Source of the DNA: CAWDVR01 sp044869805
GTDB taxonomy: Bacteria; Acidobacteriota; Thermoanaerobaculia; Multivoradales; SZUA-115
DNA: 64,000 nucleotides
Reading direction: 5' to 3'
NCBI GenBank assembly: GCA_044869805.1
Contig: JBIOXV010000129.1
Location: 20,689 to 84,688, forward strand
The notes under the pieces are model-generated. The model was not told the origin of the DNA, ran no database searches, and was given only the letters and a program-made list of their open reading frames with translations. Position numbers and translations under genes: made by a program. Of this stretch, positions 18,441-25,718 are shown one piece after another (the stretch's first letter is position 1; every line of letters begins with the position of its first letter).

Positions 18441-19522
18441 TGGACCTCGCGGCCGCCGCCGTCCCCGCGTTCTTCTGGAGCTGGATCGTGCCCCTGGCTC
18501 TCCAGGGCCTCATTGTGCTGTCCGCCGCGGCGATCGCCGACCGGCTGCTGCCGAGAGACGTCTGGCCGGAGCTCCGCCTGGCCGCGGGCACGGTCCTGCA
18601 GCTGAAGCTGCTGCTCCCTCCCCGCCTCGCCTCGCCGATCCCCTGGACCCATCCTCTCGCTGCCTGGACCGGCACCATCGGCCCGAGCTCGGCGATGGCC
18701 GACGCCTCCGAGGCGCTGCGGCAGTGGGCGATCGCGGCCGGCTGGGTGTGGCTGGCGGGCGTTGTCCTGGGCCTCGCCCTGATCGCATCCGCCGCGCGCC
18801 GGCTGCGGCGGCAGTGGCGGCGGGCCGGGCCGGCGCCGACCGAGATCGTGGAGGCCTGCCGGGCGGCGGCGGGCCGGCTGGAGCTCAAGCGCGTGCCGCC
18901 GGTGCGGCTGCTGGCCGATCTCGAGACGCCGTTCGTGTTCGGGGCGATCGCACCCAAGATCTTGCTGCCGGCGGAGATCGGCGCCGAGGAAGCCGAGCAC
19001 GCCCTGCTCCACGAGCTGGCACACGTGCGCCGGGGAGACCTGCTCCTCGCCGGGCTGGTGGGCCTGGTGCGGGCCCTCTACTGGTTCCACCCGTTCGTCC
19101 ACGCCGCAGGCGCGCGGCTCACCAACCTGCGGGAGATCTGCTGCGACCGCAGCGTGGCGCGGCGGCTGGGAGCCGCCACCGCCCAGTATCGCCGCACCTT
19201 GCTGAGCTTCGCCGCCCGGCGTCATCGCGAGGCCCTCGCCGCGCTTCCCTTGACCGGGGGCTCCAGCTTGCTCATCCGCCTGCGGGCCCTGGAGACCATC
19301 GAGCGCGACCGGCCCTGGCTGCGCCGGGGCCTCACCCTGGCCGTGGCCTCCGCGGCCCTCGCCTGCGCCCTGCCGCTGGCTCCGGCCGCCGAGCGCCGCG
19401 CCGCCGAGGTGGCGGAGCTCATCACCCGCCCGCCCGGCTGCATGCAGCTTCGCTTTCTCGTCCTCGGCCGCCTGGCCGAGGAGCAGCGCCGTCAAACCAC
19501 CGCTTCCCCGGAGGAACCATGA
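18440..19522 (+). CDS. M56-family membrane metallopeptidase (BlaR1/MecR1-like)
   Basis: A 360-residue integral-membrane zinc protease. The signature ALLHELAHVRRGD holds the HExxH zinc site, and REICCDRSVA supplies the third ligand (Glu) as in BlaR1 peptidases. About four membrane helices are visible (residues about 15-37, 95-120, 205-220, 315-332). Unlike BlaR1 it has no C-terminal penicillin-binding sensor domain; the protein ends soon after the last helix. Its ATG overlaps the blaI stop, and its TGA overlaps the next ATG. Expected role: cut the BlaI repressor upon an envelope signal. Confidence 0.88.
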   Translation: MDLAAAAVPAFFWSWIVPLALQGLIVLSAAAIADRLLPRDVWPELRLAAGTVLQLKLLLPPRLASPIPWTHPLAAWTGTIGPSSAMADASEALRQWAIAAGWVWLAGVVLGLALIASAARRLRRQWRRAGPAPTEIVEACRAAAGRLELKRVPPVRLLADLETPFVFGAIAPKILLPAEIGAEEAEHALLHELAHVRRGDLLLAGLVGLVRALYWFHPFVHAAGARLTNLREICCDRSVARRLGAATAQYRRTLLSFAARRHREALAALPLTGGSSLLIRLRALETIERDRPWLRRGLTLAVASAALACALPLAPAAERRAAEVAELITRPPGCMQLRFLVLGRLAEEQRRQTTASPEEP

Positions 19523-20127
19523 GGTCTTTCTGCCTGACTGTCGTCTCGTTGCTAGTTCTCGCCGTGTCGACGGCCCCCGCGTCCCTCGCCCAAGAAAAAC
19601 AGGAGCAGGTCGACATGGCCGCCATGATGGCGCAAGCCAAGAAGTGGACCCAGCCGGGCGACCCCCACAAGCTGCTCCACCGCTTCCTCGGCACCTGGGA
19701 CACCGAAACCCGGATGAACATTCCGGGTGCCAGCCCGCCTCCCGAGAAGGGCACCGCGACCTGCCACTGGCTGATGGAGGGCCGCTGGCTGCAGTGCGAC
19801 ACCACGGGCCAGATGATGGGGATGCCGATGAAGACCTCCTACATCCTCGGCTACAACAACTTCAAGATGAGCTACGTGTCGGCGGCGATGAACAGCTTCG
19901 ACACCGCGATGATCTACTCGGAGGGCGATCTCGACCCCTCGGGCAAGGCGCTCCTGATGTACGGCACCCTCGACGAGTACCTGACCGGCGAGCACGACAA
20001 GATGGTCAAGTCCGTGTTTCGCTTCGTCTCGGACGACGAGATGAAGCTCGAGGTCCACGACCTGCCGATCGGCGAGAGCAACACGCAGGTGTTCGAGGTC
20101 CGCTACCGCCGCCACAAGGAGGGCTGA
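19519..20127 (+). CDS. Secreted DUF1579-family protein
   Basis: A 202-residue protein with a clear signal peptide (MRSFCLTVVSLLVLAV ... SLAQ) and a DUF1579-like core: LLHRFLGTWDTETRM, CHWLMEGRWLQCDTTGQMMGMPM, SYILGYNNFKMSYVS. Proteins of this type form a lipocalin-like barrel; their ligand is not known. It is coupled to the M56 gene (ATGA overlap), which suggests a periplasmic partner or output of the BlaI system. Confidence 0.78.
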   Translation: MRSFCLTVVSLLVLAVSTAPASLAQEKQEQVDMAAMMAQAKKWTQPGDPHKLLHRFLGTWDTETRMNIPGASPPPEKGTATCHWLMEGRWLQCDTTGQMMGMPMKTSYILGYNNFKMSYVSAAMNSFDTAMIYSEGDLDPSGKALLMYGTLDEYLTGEHDKMVKSVFRFVSDDEMKLEVHDLPIGESNTQVFEVRYRRHKEG

Positions 20128-20131
20128 GGCG

Positions 20132-20593
20132 ATGGGAGTCTACGAGGTGACGACTCGGGAACGGATCGCCGCTCCGCCCGAGCGCGTGTTCGCCGCGGCC
20201 TCGAACTTCGCCGACGCCGCGCAGGCGATCCAAGGCATCCAGCGGGTCGAGATGCTGACCCCGGGGCCGGTCGCGGTGGGCACTCGCTTCCGCGAGACCC
20301 GCAAGATGTACGGCAAGGAGGCCAGCGAGGAGATGACCGTCGCCGAGTTCGAGCCGCCGCGGCGCTACGTGCTGCTGGCCGAGAGCCACGGCTGCCGCTA
20401 CCGGAGCGAGCTGCGCTTCGAGCCCCAGGGCGCGGGCACCGAGGTGGTGATGACCTTCCGCGGCGAGCCGCTGACCGCCTTCGCCAAGGTGATGTCCGTG
20501 CTCATGAAGCCGATGCTCAAGTCCGTCGGCAAGCTCTGCGCCCAGGACCTGGCGGACCTCAAGCGGTCGATCGAGGGCCAGAAAGCCGACTGA
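20132..20593 (+). CDS. SRPBCC (START-like) lipid/ligand-binding protein
   Basis: A 153-residue SRPBCC domain: the start YEVTTRERIAAPPERVFAAASN is the common polyketide-cyclase/CoxG-like first strand and helix, followed by VGTRFRETRKMYGKE, RYVLLAES and the long C-terminal helix LKSVGKLCAQDLADLKRSIE. These proteins hold hydrophobic ligands in a helix-grip pocket. It lies four bases after the DUF1579 gene and closes the BlaI operon. It has no signal peptide, so it is cytoplasmic. Confidence 0.8.
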   Translation: MGVYEVTTRERIAAPPERVFAAASNFADAAQAIQGIQRVEMLTPGPVAVGTRFRETRKMYGKEASEEMTVAEFEPPRRYVLLAESHGCRYRSELRFEPQGAGTEVVMTFRGEPLTAFAKVMSVLMKPMLKSVGKLCAQDLADLKRSIEGQKAD

Positions 20594-20615
20594 GCGAGGC
20601 GGCCACGGCCGTCGC

Positions 20616-21692
20616 CTACGGCACCGTCAGCGACCACGCCGAGGTGTCGCCGCTCTCGAAGCCGTCGCCGAAGACCGCGGCCTGGTTGACGGCGATCAGG
20701 CCGGGGTTCGAGAGGCCGGTCGAAGGCCCGACCACCACCCGCAGCGGCGGGGTCGAGCCGCTCGCCGTGCGGCTGAAGGCGAAGAGGCGGGACGAGCCGG
20801 GCGAGGCGACGATGATCTCGTCGCGCTCGAGGTCGAGGTCCAGGCCGGTCAGGCCGGCGATCGCCGGCGAAGGCGAGATCTGCCGCAGCGGCGCGACGTT
20901 GCCGTTGGCGGCGCGCGCGAAGACCAGGATGCGCGAGGCGGCCGCCGAATCGACCACCAGCACCTCGTCGTGCACGGTGTCGACAGCGATGCCGTAGGGC
21001 GAAGTCAGGGTCGTCGCCGCGCCCTGGATCTTGCGCATCGGGGCCACCTGGCCGGTGGCCAGTCGCGGGAATACCAGCACCGCGTCGAGCGAGCCGCTGT
21101 CGCGTGAGGAGACGAAGACCTGGTCGTTGACCGTGTCCAGCGCCAGGTCCACTGCCTCGAAGTCGATCTCCGTCAGCAGGCCACTCACCACACGCAGCGG
21201 CGCGGCGTCGCCAGAGGCGGTACGGGCGAAGGTCAGCACCTCGTGGCCGCGGTCGCCGATGTTGCGCACCACGATCTCGTCGTTCTCGAGATCGACGGCG
21301 ATGCCGAGCGGGAAGCTGAGCAGCGTCGCCGGACCGCCGAGAGTGCGCAGCGGCTGCACGTTGCCGTTGGCGCTCAAGTGGAAGACCCGGACGGTCCCGC
21401 TGACGGTCTCGCTGGCCCGGCTGGTGACGAGGACCTCGCCGTGGACCGGGTCGACGGCGACGCCGAGAGACTGGTCGAGGCCCGTGTGGGAGCCGGCGAT
21501 CCTCGCCAACGGCGGCGCATCGCCGTTCGCCGTCATGGCGTGCACGGTGACCGAGTTGTCGCCAAAGTTGGCGGTCACGATCTCGGCCGATGCTTCGCGT
21601 ACCTGCCCTGGGCCGGCGACGAGGGCGGCGAGGGCGAGCAGAGCGAGGTACGCGGAGCGCGGCGAGGTGTGCACCGGCCGGGGTCGTTTCAT
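20616..21692 (-). CDS. Secreted beta-propeller protein, copy 1, with ESGDT tail
   Basis: A 358-residue protein with signal peptide (SAYLALLALAALVAGPGQ) and six or seven propeller blades of about 45 residues with the pattern LxSPYGIAVDTVxDEVLVVD / RILVFARxAxGNVAPLR, related to NHL or YncE-like repeats. It ends FGDGFESGDTSAWSLTVP. It is a tandem paralogue of the gene at 21797-22849: most of the length aligns, including VDPVHGE, RKIQGA and ISPSPAIAGLTG. The start MKRPRPVHTSP is set by the shared leader ending TCCTCTCCGCC-ATG. An open frame extends upstream through copy 2 but is not coding there. Confidence 0.83.
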   Translation of the reverse strand: MKRPRPVHTSPRSAYLALLALAALVAGPGQVREASAEIVTANFGDNSVTVHAMTANGDAPPLARIAGSHTGLDQSLGVAVDPVHGEVLVTSRASETVSGTVRVFHLSANGNVQPLRTLGGPATLLSFPLGIAVDLENDEIVVRNIGDRGHEVLTFARTASGDAAPLRVVSGLLTEIDFEAVDLALDTVNDQVFVSSRDSGSLDAVLVFPRLATGQVAPMRKIQGAATTLTSPYGIAVDTVHDEVLVVDSAAASRILVFARAANGNVAPLRQISPSPAIAGLTGLDLDLERDEIIVASPGSSRLFAFSRTASGSTPPLRVVVGPSTGLSNPGLIAVNQAAVFGDGFESGDTSAWSLTVP

Positions 21693-21693
21693 G

Positions 21694-21735
21694 GCGGAGA
21701 GGATCCGGTTCGGGCGGTCCACGCGTCCTCTCCGC
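21694..21735 (-). promoter_or_regulatory. Perfect 10-bp inverted repeat ending one base before the start of propeller copy 1
   Basis: Arms GCGGAGAGGA and TCCTCTCCGC (minus-strand order; plus-strand 21726-21735 and 21694-21703) enclose a 22-base loop. The 3' arm stops one base before the ATG at 21692. No other ribosome site is visible next to the ATG. The same arms occur before copy 2 with a diverged loop, which suggests the stem itself is kept by selection. It could be a translation-controlling hairpin or a dimer-binding DNA site. Confidence 0.6.
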
Positions 21736-21766
21736 GCCCTCACTTTCCGCTCATTTCGCGGCCGCC
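21721..21766 (-). repeat. Duplicated tail of the TPR regulator gene (remnant between the propeller copies)
   Basis: Read on the minus strand from about 21766, the sequence GCGGCC-GCGAAATGAGCGGAAAGTGA then GGGCGCGGAGAGGACGCG nearly repeats the end of the regulator at 22897 (codons for A-R-E-M-S-G-K-stop) and its leader at 22881-22926. One base is missing and one is changed. So the duplication that made the two propeller genes began inside the 3' end of the regulator gene. Confidence 0.75.
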
Positions 21767-21796
21767 GCAGCGCACCGCGGACCAGCGGAGCGCTCC

Positions 21797-22849
21797 CTAC
21801 GGCACGGTGAGCGACCACGCCGAGGTGTCGCCGCTCTCGAAGCCGTCGCCGAAGATCGCCGCGGAGTTCAGCGTGAGGAGCCCGGGGCTGGCGAGGCCGG
21901 TCGCCGGGCCGGCGATGGTGCGCAGCGGCGCAGTGGTGCCGCTGGCGGTGCGACTGAAGGCCGCCAGCCTGCCCTGAGACTGCGAGGCAACGACGATCTC
22001 GCCGCGCACCAGGTCGAGGTCGATGCCGGTCATCGCCGCGATGGCCGGCGAGGGCGAGAGCTGGCGGATCGGGGCCACGTTGCCGGTGGCGGTGCGCGCG
22101 AAGACGACCACCCGCGAGGAGCCCGCCGCGTCTGCCACCAGCAGCTCGTCGTTCACCGTGTCCACGGCGATGCCGTAGGGCTGGGTCAAGGTGGTCGTCG
22201 CGCCCTGGATCTTGCGGATGGGCGCGGTGTTGCCGGTGGCCGTACGCGCGAAGGCCAGCACGGCGTCGAGAGAGCCGTCGGTGTCGCGCGAGGAGACGAA
22301 CAGCTCGTCGTTGACCGCGTCGACGGCCAGGTCCACGGACTCGCCGTCGATCTCGGTCAGGTTGCCGCCCAAGGCGCGCAGGGGCGCGACGTTGCCGTCG
22401 CCGGTGCGCGAGAAGGCGAGGACCTGGTTGGTGGCCGAGCCGAGATTGCGCAGCACGATCTCGTCGTTCACCGCGTCGTAGACGATCCCGATCGGCAGAT
22501 TGAGCAGGGTGGCGGCGCCGGCGATGGTACGCAGGGGTATCGCGTTGCCGTTGTCCCAGGCGCGGAACACCCGGATGCTGTGGTCGAAGAAGCTGGCGAC
22601 GAAGATCTCGCCGTGCACCGGGTCGACGGCGACGCCGAAGGGCTGGTTGATGCCGGTGTTGGAACCGGTGATCTTGGCGAGCGGCGCGACGTCGCCGTCC
22701 GCGGTCACGGCATGGACGAGGACCGAGTTGTCGTTGGTGTTGGGGGTGACGATCTCCGACCTGGCGGGCCCGGCAACCAGAGCGGCCAGAGCCAGCAGGG
22801 AGACACCGGCGGAGCGCGGCGCAGCGGGCAGGGCTCGGGGTCGGTTCAT
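21797..22849 (-). CDS. Secreted beta-propeller protein, copy 2, with ESGDT tail
   Basis: A 350-residue secreted propeller with signal peptide (AGVSLLALAALVAGPARS), repeated blades of the type QPFGVAVDPVHGEIFVAS and RVVVFARTATGNVAPIRQL, and the C-terminus FGDGFESGDTSAWSLTVP, identical in the last 18 residues to copy 1. The start MNRPRALPAAP at 22849 follows the conserved leader. It lies 47 bases downstream of the large winged-helix/TPR regulator, probably in one transcript with it and copy 1. Ligand or partner is unknown. Confidence 0.83.
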   Translation of the reverse strand: MNRPRALPAAPRSAGVSLLALAALVAGPARSEIVTPNTNDNSVLVHAVTADGDVAPLAKITGSNTGINQPFGVAVDPVHGEIFVASFFDHSIRVFRAWDNGNAIPLRTIAGAATLLNLPIGIVYDAVNDEIVLRNLGSATNQVLAFSRTGDGNVAPLRALGGNLTEIDGESVDLAVDAVNDELFVSSRDTDGSLDAVLAFARTATGNTAPIRKIQGATTTLTQPYGIAVDTVNDELLVADAAGSSRVVVFARTATGNVAPIRQLSPSPAIAAMTGIDLDLVRGEIVVASQSQGRLAAFSRTASGTTAPLRTIAGPATGLASPGLLTLNSAAIFGDGFESGDTSAWSLTVP

Positions 22850-22850
22850 G

Positions 22851-22892
22851 GCGGAGAGGATCGCGGGCGGGTCGGCCGCGCGTCCTCTCCGC
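22851..22892 (-). promoter_or_regulatory. Perfect 10-bp inverted repeat ending one base before the start of propeller copy 2
   Basis: The same arms as at 21694-21735: TCCTCTCCGC against GCGGAGAGGA at plus-strand 22883-22892 and 22851-22860, also with a 22-base loop, whose sequence differs from copy 1 at many positions. The upstream arm begins five bases after the regulator stop codon. Confidence 0.6.
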
Positions 22893-22896
22893 GCCC

Positions 22897-25686
22897 TCAC
22901 TTTCCACTCATTTCGCGGGCCGCCAGCAGCGTGTAGCGGCCGAGATCGGCCTGCTCGGCGTCGGCAGCGATGGCCGCCAGCAGCCGCTCGCCAACCTCCT
23001 CGTCTCCGCAGCAGAGCTCCGCCCGGGCGAGCACGAGACGGGCCTCGAAGGCGAGGGTGCGTGCCGCTTGCGCCTCGGCCGCCGCCAGCAGCGGCCCGAC
23101 CGCCGCGCGGGCCCGCGCCGGCTGATGAAGGGCGAGGGCCAGCTCCGCCTCGGCGAGGGCCAGGGAGGACCCTACCCAGCCGAGGGGCCCGGCCTCGGCT
23201 GGCACGCCCTGCCGGGCGTGCGCGAGGGCCGCCTCCGCGTCCCCCGCGCGGCCCTGCGCGAGGTGGCAGCGGGCAATGAGGATCTCGGTCCTAGCCGCGT
23301 CCGAGGGCCGCTCTTCGCTGGCAAGCTCGGCGGCTGTCGCCTCGGCCCGCGTGCAGGCCTCGCCCGCCTCGCCCAGGTCCAGCAGCACGGGCAGGTAGGT
23401 CAGCTCGCAGCCCAGCGCCACCACCGGGTCGCCCGACTCGGCTTTCAACCGGCAGGCATCGGCCAGCAGGGCGCGGGCGGCCTCGAGCTCGCCGCGGTGC
23501 AAGGCAAGATAGCCCTTCGCGGTCAGCAGGCGGGCGAGGTGCAGCTTGCTGCCCGAGGCCTCGGCCAGAGGCTCGGCCTCGGTCAGCAGGGCTGCGGCGG
23601 CGTCGACCTCGCCCTGCATCACCGCCTCCTGGGCAAGGTTGGTGAGGAAGGTCACCAGCGTTGCCTTGCTGGCGCTCGGGCGCAGGAGCACGACCGCCTC
23701 CCGGTGCAGGTCGTAGCCGCGGGTGCGGTTGCCGAGCTCGCTCTCCATCCGCCCCAGGTTGCCGAGGCTGGCGGCGGCGCGGTCTGGCATGCCGTTCTCG
23801 AGATGGCGGGCGATCCCCAGCTCGTAGGCCTCCCGCGCCGCGCCGAACGCCCCGAGATCGGAGAGCAGGTTGCCGAGGTTGACCAGCGAGTTGGCCTCGC
23901 CGCGGCGGTCGCCGGCCCGCCGGAACGCGGCAATCGCCTCGTCGTAGTGCTCCCGCGCTTCCTCGTTGAGGTCCCGCCGCCGCGCCACCAGGGCCAGGCC
24001 GTTTCTCGCGTAGGCCACGTCCACCGGGCTGCCGGCCTCCTCGCCCACCCGCCGCATGGCCTGGTAGTCCTCCGCCGCCGCTTCCACTTGCCCGAGGTCG
24101 AGGCGGGCCGAGGCCCGCAGGCCGTGCGCCCGCGACAGCAGCAGCCGGGCGCCGCTCGCGCGGCCCTTTTCGATCGCGCGCTCGGCGGCCACCGCCAGGC
24201 GCTGTAGGTCGCCGGTCTGCTGTGCCGCGCGCGCCTCGGCGAGGTCGACGCGGCCGTCGGCGGCCAGGGCCGGCGGGAGCTGGCGCAGCCGCGCGACGGT
24301 CACCAGGGCCTCGTCGCCGTGCCCGGCGTTGACCTGGGCGGAAGCCAGCTCGAGGCCGTAGTCGAGCTGGGCCGGGTGAAGGCTGAAGAGCTTCTCGAAC
24401 CTGGCGACCGCCTCCTGCCAGCGACGCTGGGCCTGCAGCGCGCGGGCCTCGATCCACAGCCGCTGCTCGGCCGGGAGCACGCCGGCGAGCGCCAGCGCGG
24501 CCTCCGCCTGCTCGCGCGCCGGCTCCGCTTCGCCGAGCACGGACAAGGTCGAGGCCAGGGCCGCGCGGGCGAGCGGCGAGCCGGGCTCGATCGCGACCGC
24601 CCGCGCCAGCACCTCGCGCGCCGCCACCGAGTCCAGCCGCCGCGAGCGCGCCAGGCCCTCGAAGTAGAGCCGCTGCGCTTCCGGGTCCGCCGGCAGCCCG
24701 GCCCGAGTGAGAGAGCCGCCGGCGACAGCCGGCAGGCCCAGGCCGGCGCGCAGCTCGGCTCCCGCCCGCACCGCCAACTCGGGAAGCTCGCTCTCGCGGA
24801 TCGTCTCGCGGAAACTGGCGAGCGAGACGCCGCGCGCGCCGTCGAGCACCGCCGCCTGCACCCGCACGCGGCGTTCGTCCCCATCTCCGACCACGAGATA
24901 GGAACCGGTCAGCAAGTAGTCGGCGTGCAGCCGGGAGGCAAGCGAGCGCAGACTGACGCCGTCGAGGGCGCCGCCGGCTCCTCCTTCCTGCTCGGCGCGG
25001 CCGACGGCCTCGTCGGGCAGCCGCAGCAGCGCCCCCTCGGCTGCGAGCTCCGTGGCCACCAGCTCGGGCAGCGCCGTCCCCAGCCAGGCCTCGCCGCCCG
25101 GTGGCCCGAGGTCCGAGAAGGCGAGCGCGGCGAGCCTACGGGCGCCTCCCGGCGCGGGCTCCACCGCCGCCGGTCGCCAGCGCCGGCTCGCCACGCCGAC
25201 CACCAGCGCCGCGACCACCAGCCCGGCCGCCGCCACCACGAGGCCGCCCCGGTCGAGGCCCAGAACCCGGCGCCGAGGCACGGCGCTCGGAGGGGGAGGC
25301 GAGCCGGGACCGGAAGGCGGGGGGCTGGGGGTGGCCGCAGCCAGGCCAGGTGCGGCGGGCGGATCGACGGCCACCTCGATCGGCGCCGCGAAGCGGTATC
25401 CCGCTTTGGGCACGGTGGCGACCAGCGCTGTCTCGCCCTCGGCGCCGAGCGCCCGCCGCAGCAGCCATACGGCCTGCGAGAGGCTGGCGTCGCCGACCGT
25501 GGTGTCCGGCCACACTTCCTGCAGCAGCTCCTCCTTGGAGACGAGCTGCCCCGCGCGCCGCACCAGCGCGACCAGCAGGTCGAAGACCTTGGGCTTGAGG
25601 GCCACGGAGGCGCCCGCGCGCCGCAGCTCGCGCTCGCCGACGTCGAGCTCGAAGGGTCCGAAGCGATAGCGCTCGCGCGGCCGCAT
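22897..25686 (-). CDS. Membrane-anchored winged-helix regulator with FlgO/TolB-like and TPR domains
   Basis: A 929-residue one-component regulator. An N-terminal winged helix (RYRFGPFELDVGERELRR, LKPKVFDLLVALVRRAGQL, VPKAGYRF; residues 1-100) is followed by a Pro-rich linker and a membrane helix near 148-166. An alpha/beta domain (about 183-320; LAALAFSDLGPPGGEAWLGTALPELV, ADYLLTGSYLVVGDG) resembles the domain that follows the winged helix in many CadC-like proteins. TPR repeats fill about 335-929. It begins with ATG 25686. Its stop is close to propeller copy 2, and its last seven codons were duplicated along with that gene, which ties the two functionally. Confidence 0.84.
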   Translation of the reverse strand: MRPRERYRFGPFELDVGERELRRAGASVALKPKVFDLLVALVRRAGQLVSKEELLQEVWPDTTVGDASLSQAVWLLRRALGAEGETALVATVPKAGYRFAAPIEVAVDPPAAPGLAAATPSPPPSGPGSPPPPSAVPRRRVLGLDRGGLVVAAAGLVVAALVVGVASRRWRPAAVEPAPGGARRLAALAFSDLGPPGGEAWLGTALPELVATELAAEGALLRLPDEAVGRAEQEGGAGGALDGVSLRSLASRLHADYLLTGSYLVVGDGDERRVRVQAAVLDGARGVSLASFRETIRESELPELAVRAGAELRAGLGLPAVAGGSLTRAGLPADPEAQRLYFEGLARSRRLDSVAAREVLARAVAIEPGSPLARAALASTLSVLGEAEPAREQAEAALALAGVLPAEQRLWIEARALQAQRRWQEAVARFEKLFSLHPAQLDYGLELASAQVNAGHGDEALVTVARLRQLPPALAADGRVDLAEARAAQQTGDLQRLAVAAERAIEKGRASGARLLLSRAHGLRASARLDLGQVEAAAEDYQAMRRVGEEAGSPVDVAYARNGLALVARRRDLNEEAREHYDEAIAAFRRAGDRRGEANSLVNLGNLLSDLGAFGAAREAYELGIARHLENGMPDRAAASLGNLGRMESELGNRTRGYDLHREAVVLLRPSASKATLVTFLTNLAQEAVMQGEVDAAAALLTEAEPLAEASGSKLHLARLLTAKGYLALHRGELEAARALLADACRLKAESGDPVVALGCELTYLPVLLDLGEAGEACTRAEATAAELASEERPSDAARTEILIARCHLAQGRAGDAEAALAHARQGVPAEAGPLGWVGSSLALAEAELALALHQPARARAAVGPLLAAAEAQAARTLAFEARLVLARAELCCGDEEVGERLLAAIAADAEQADLGRYTLLAAREMSGK

Positions 25687-25718
25687 ACTTCCGTCTTGGC
25701 CGGCTTCCTCGAAGGTCG

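Noticed and set aside
21693..22907. N-terminal extension of propeller copy 1 through copy 2
   Set aside because: It is an out-of-frame reading of copy 2; the shared leader and signal peptide fix the start at 21692.
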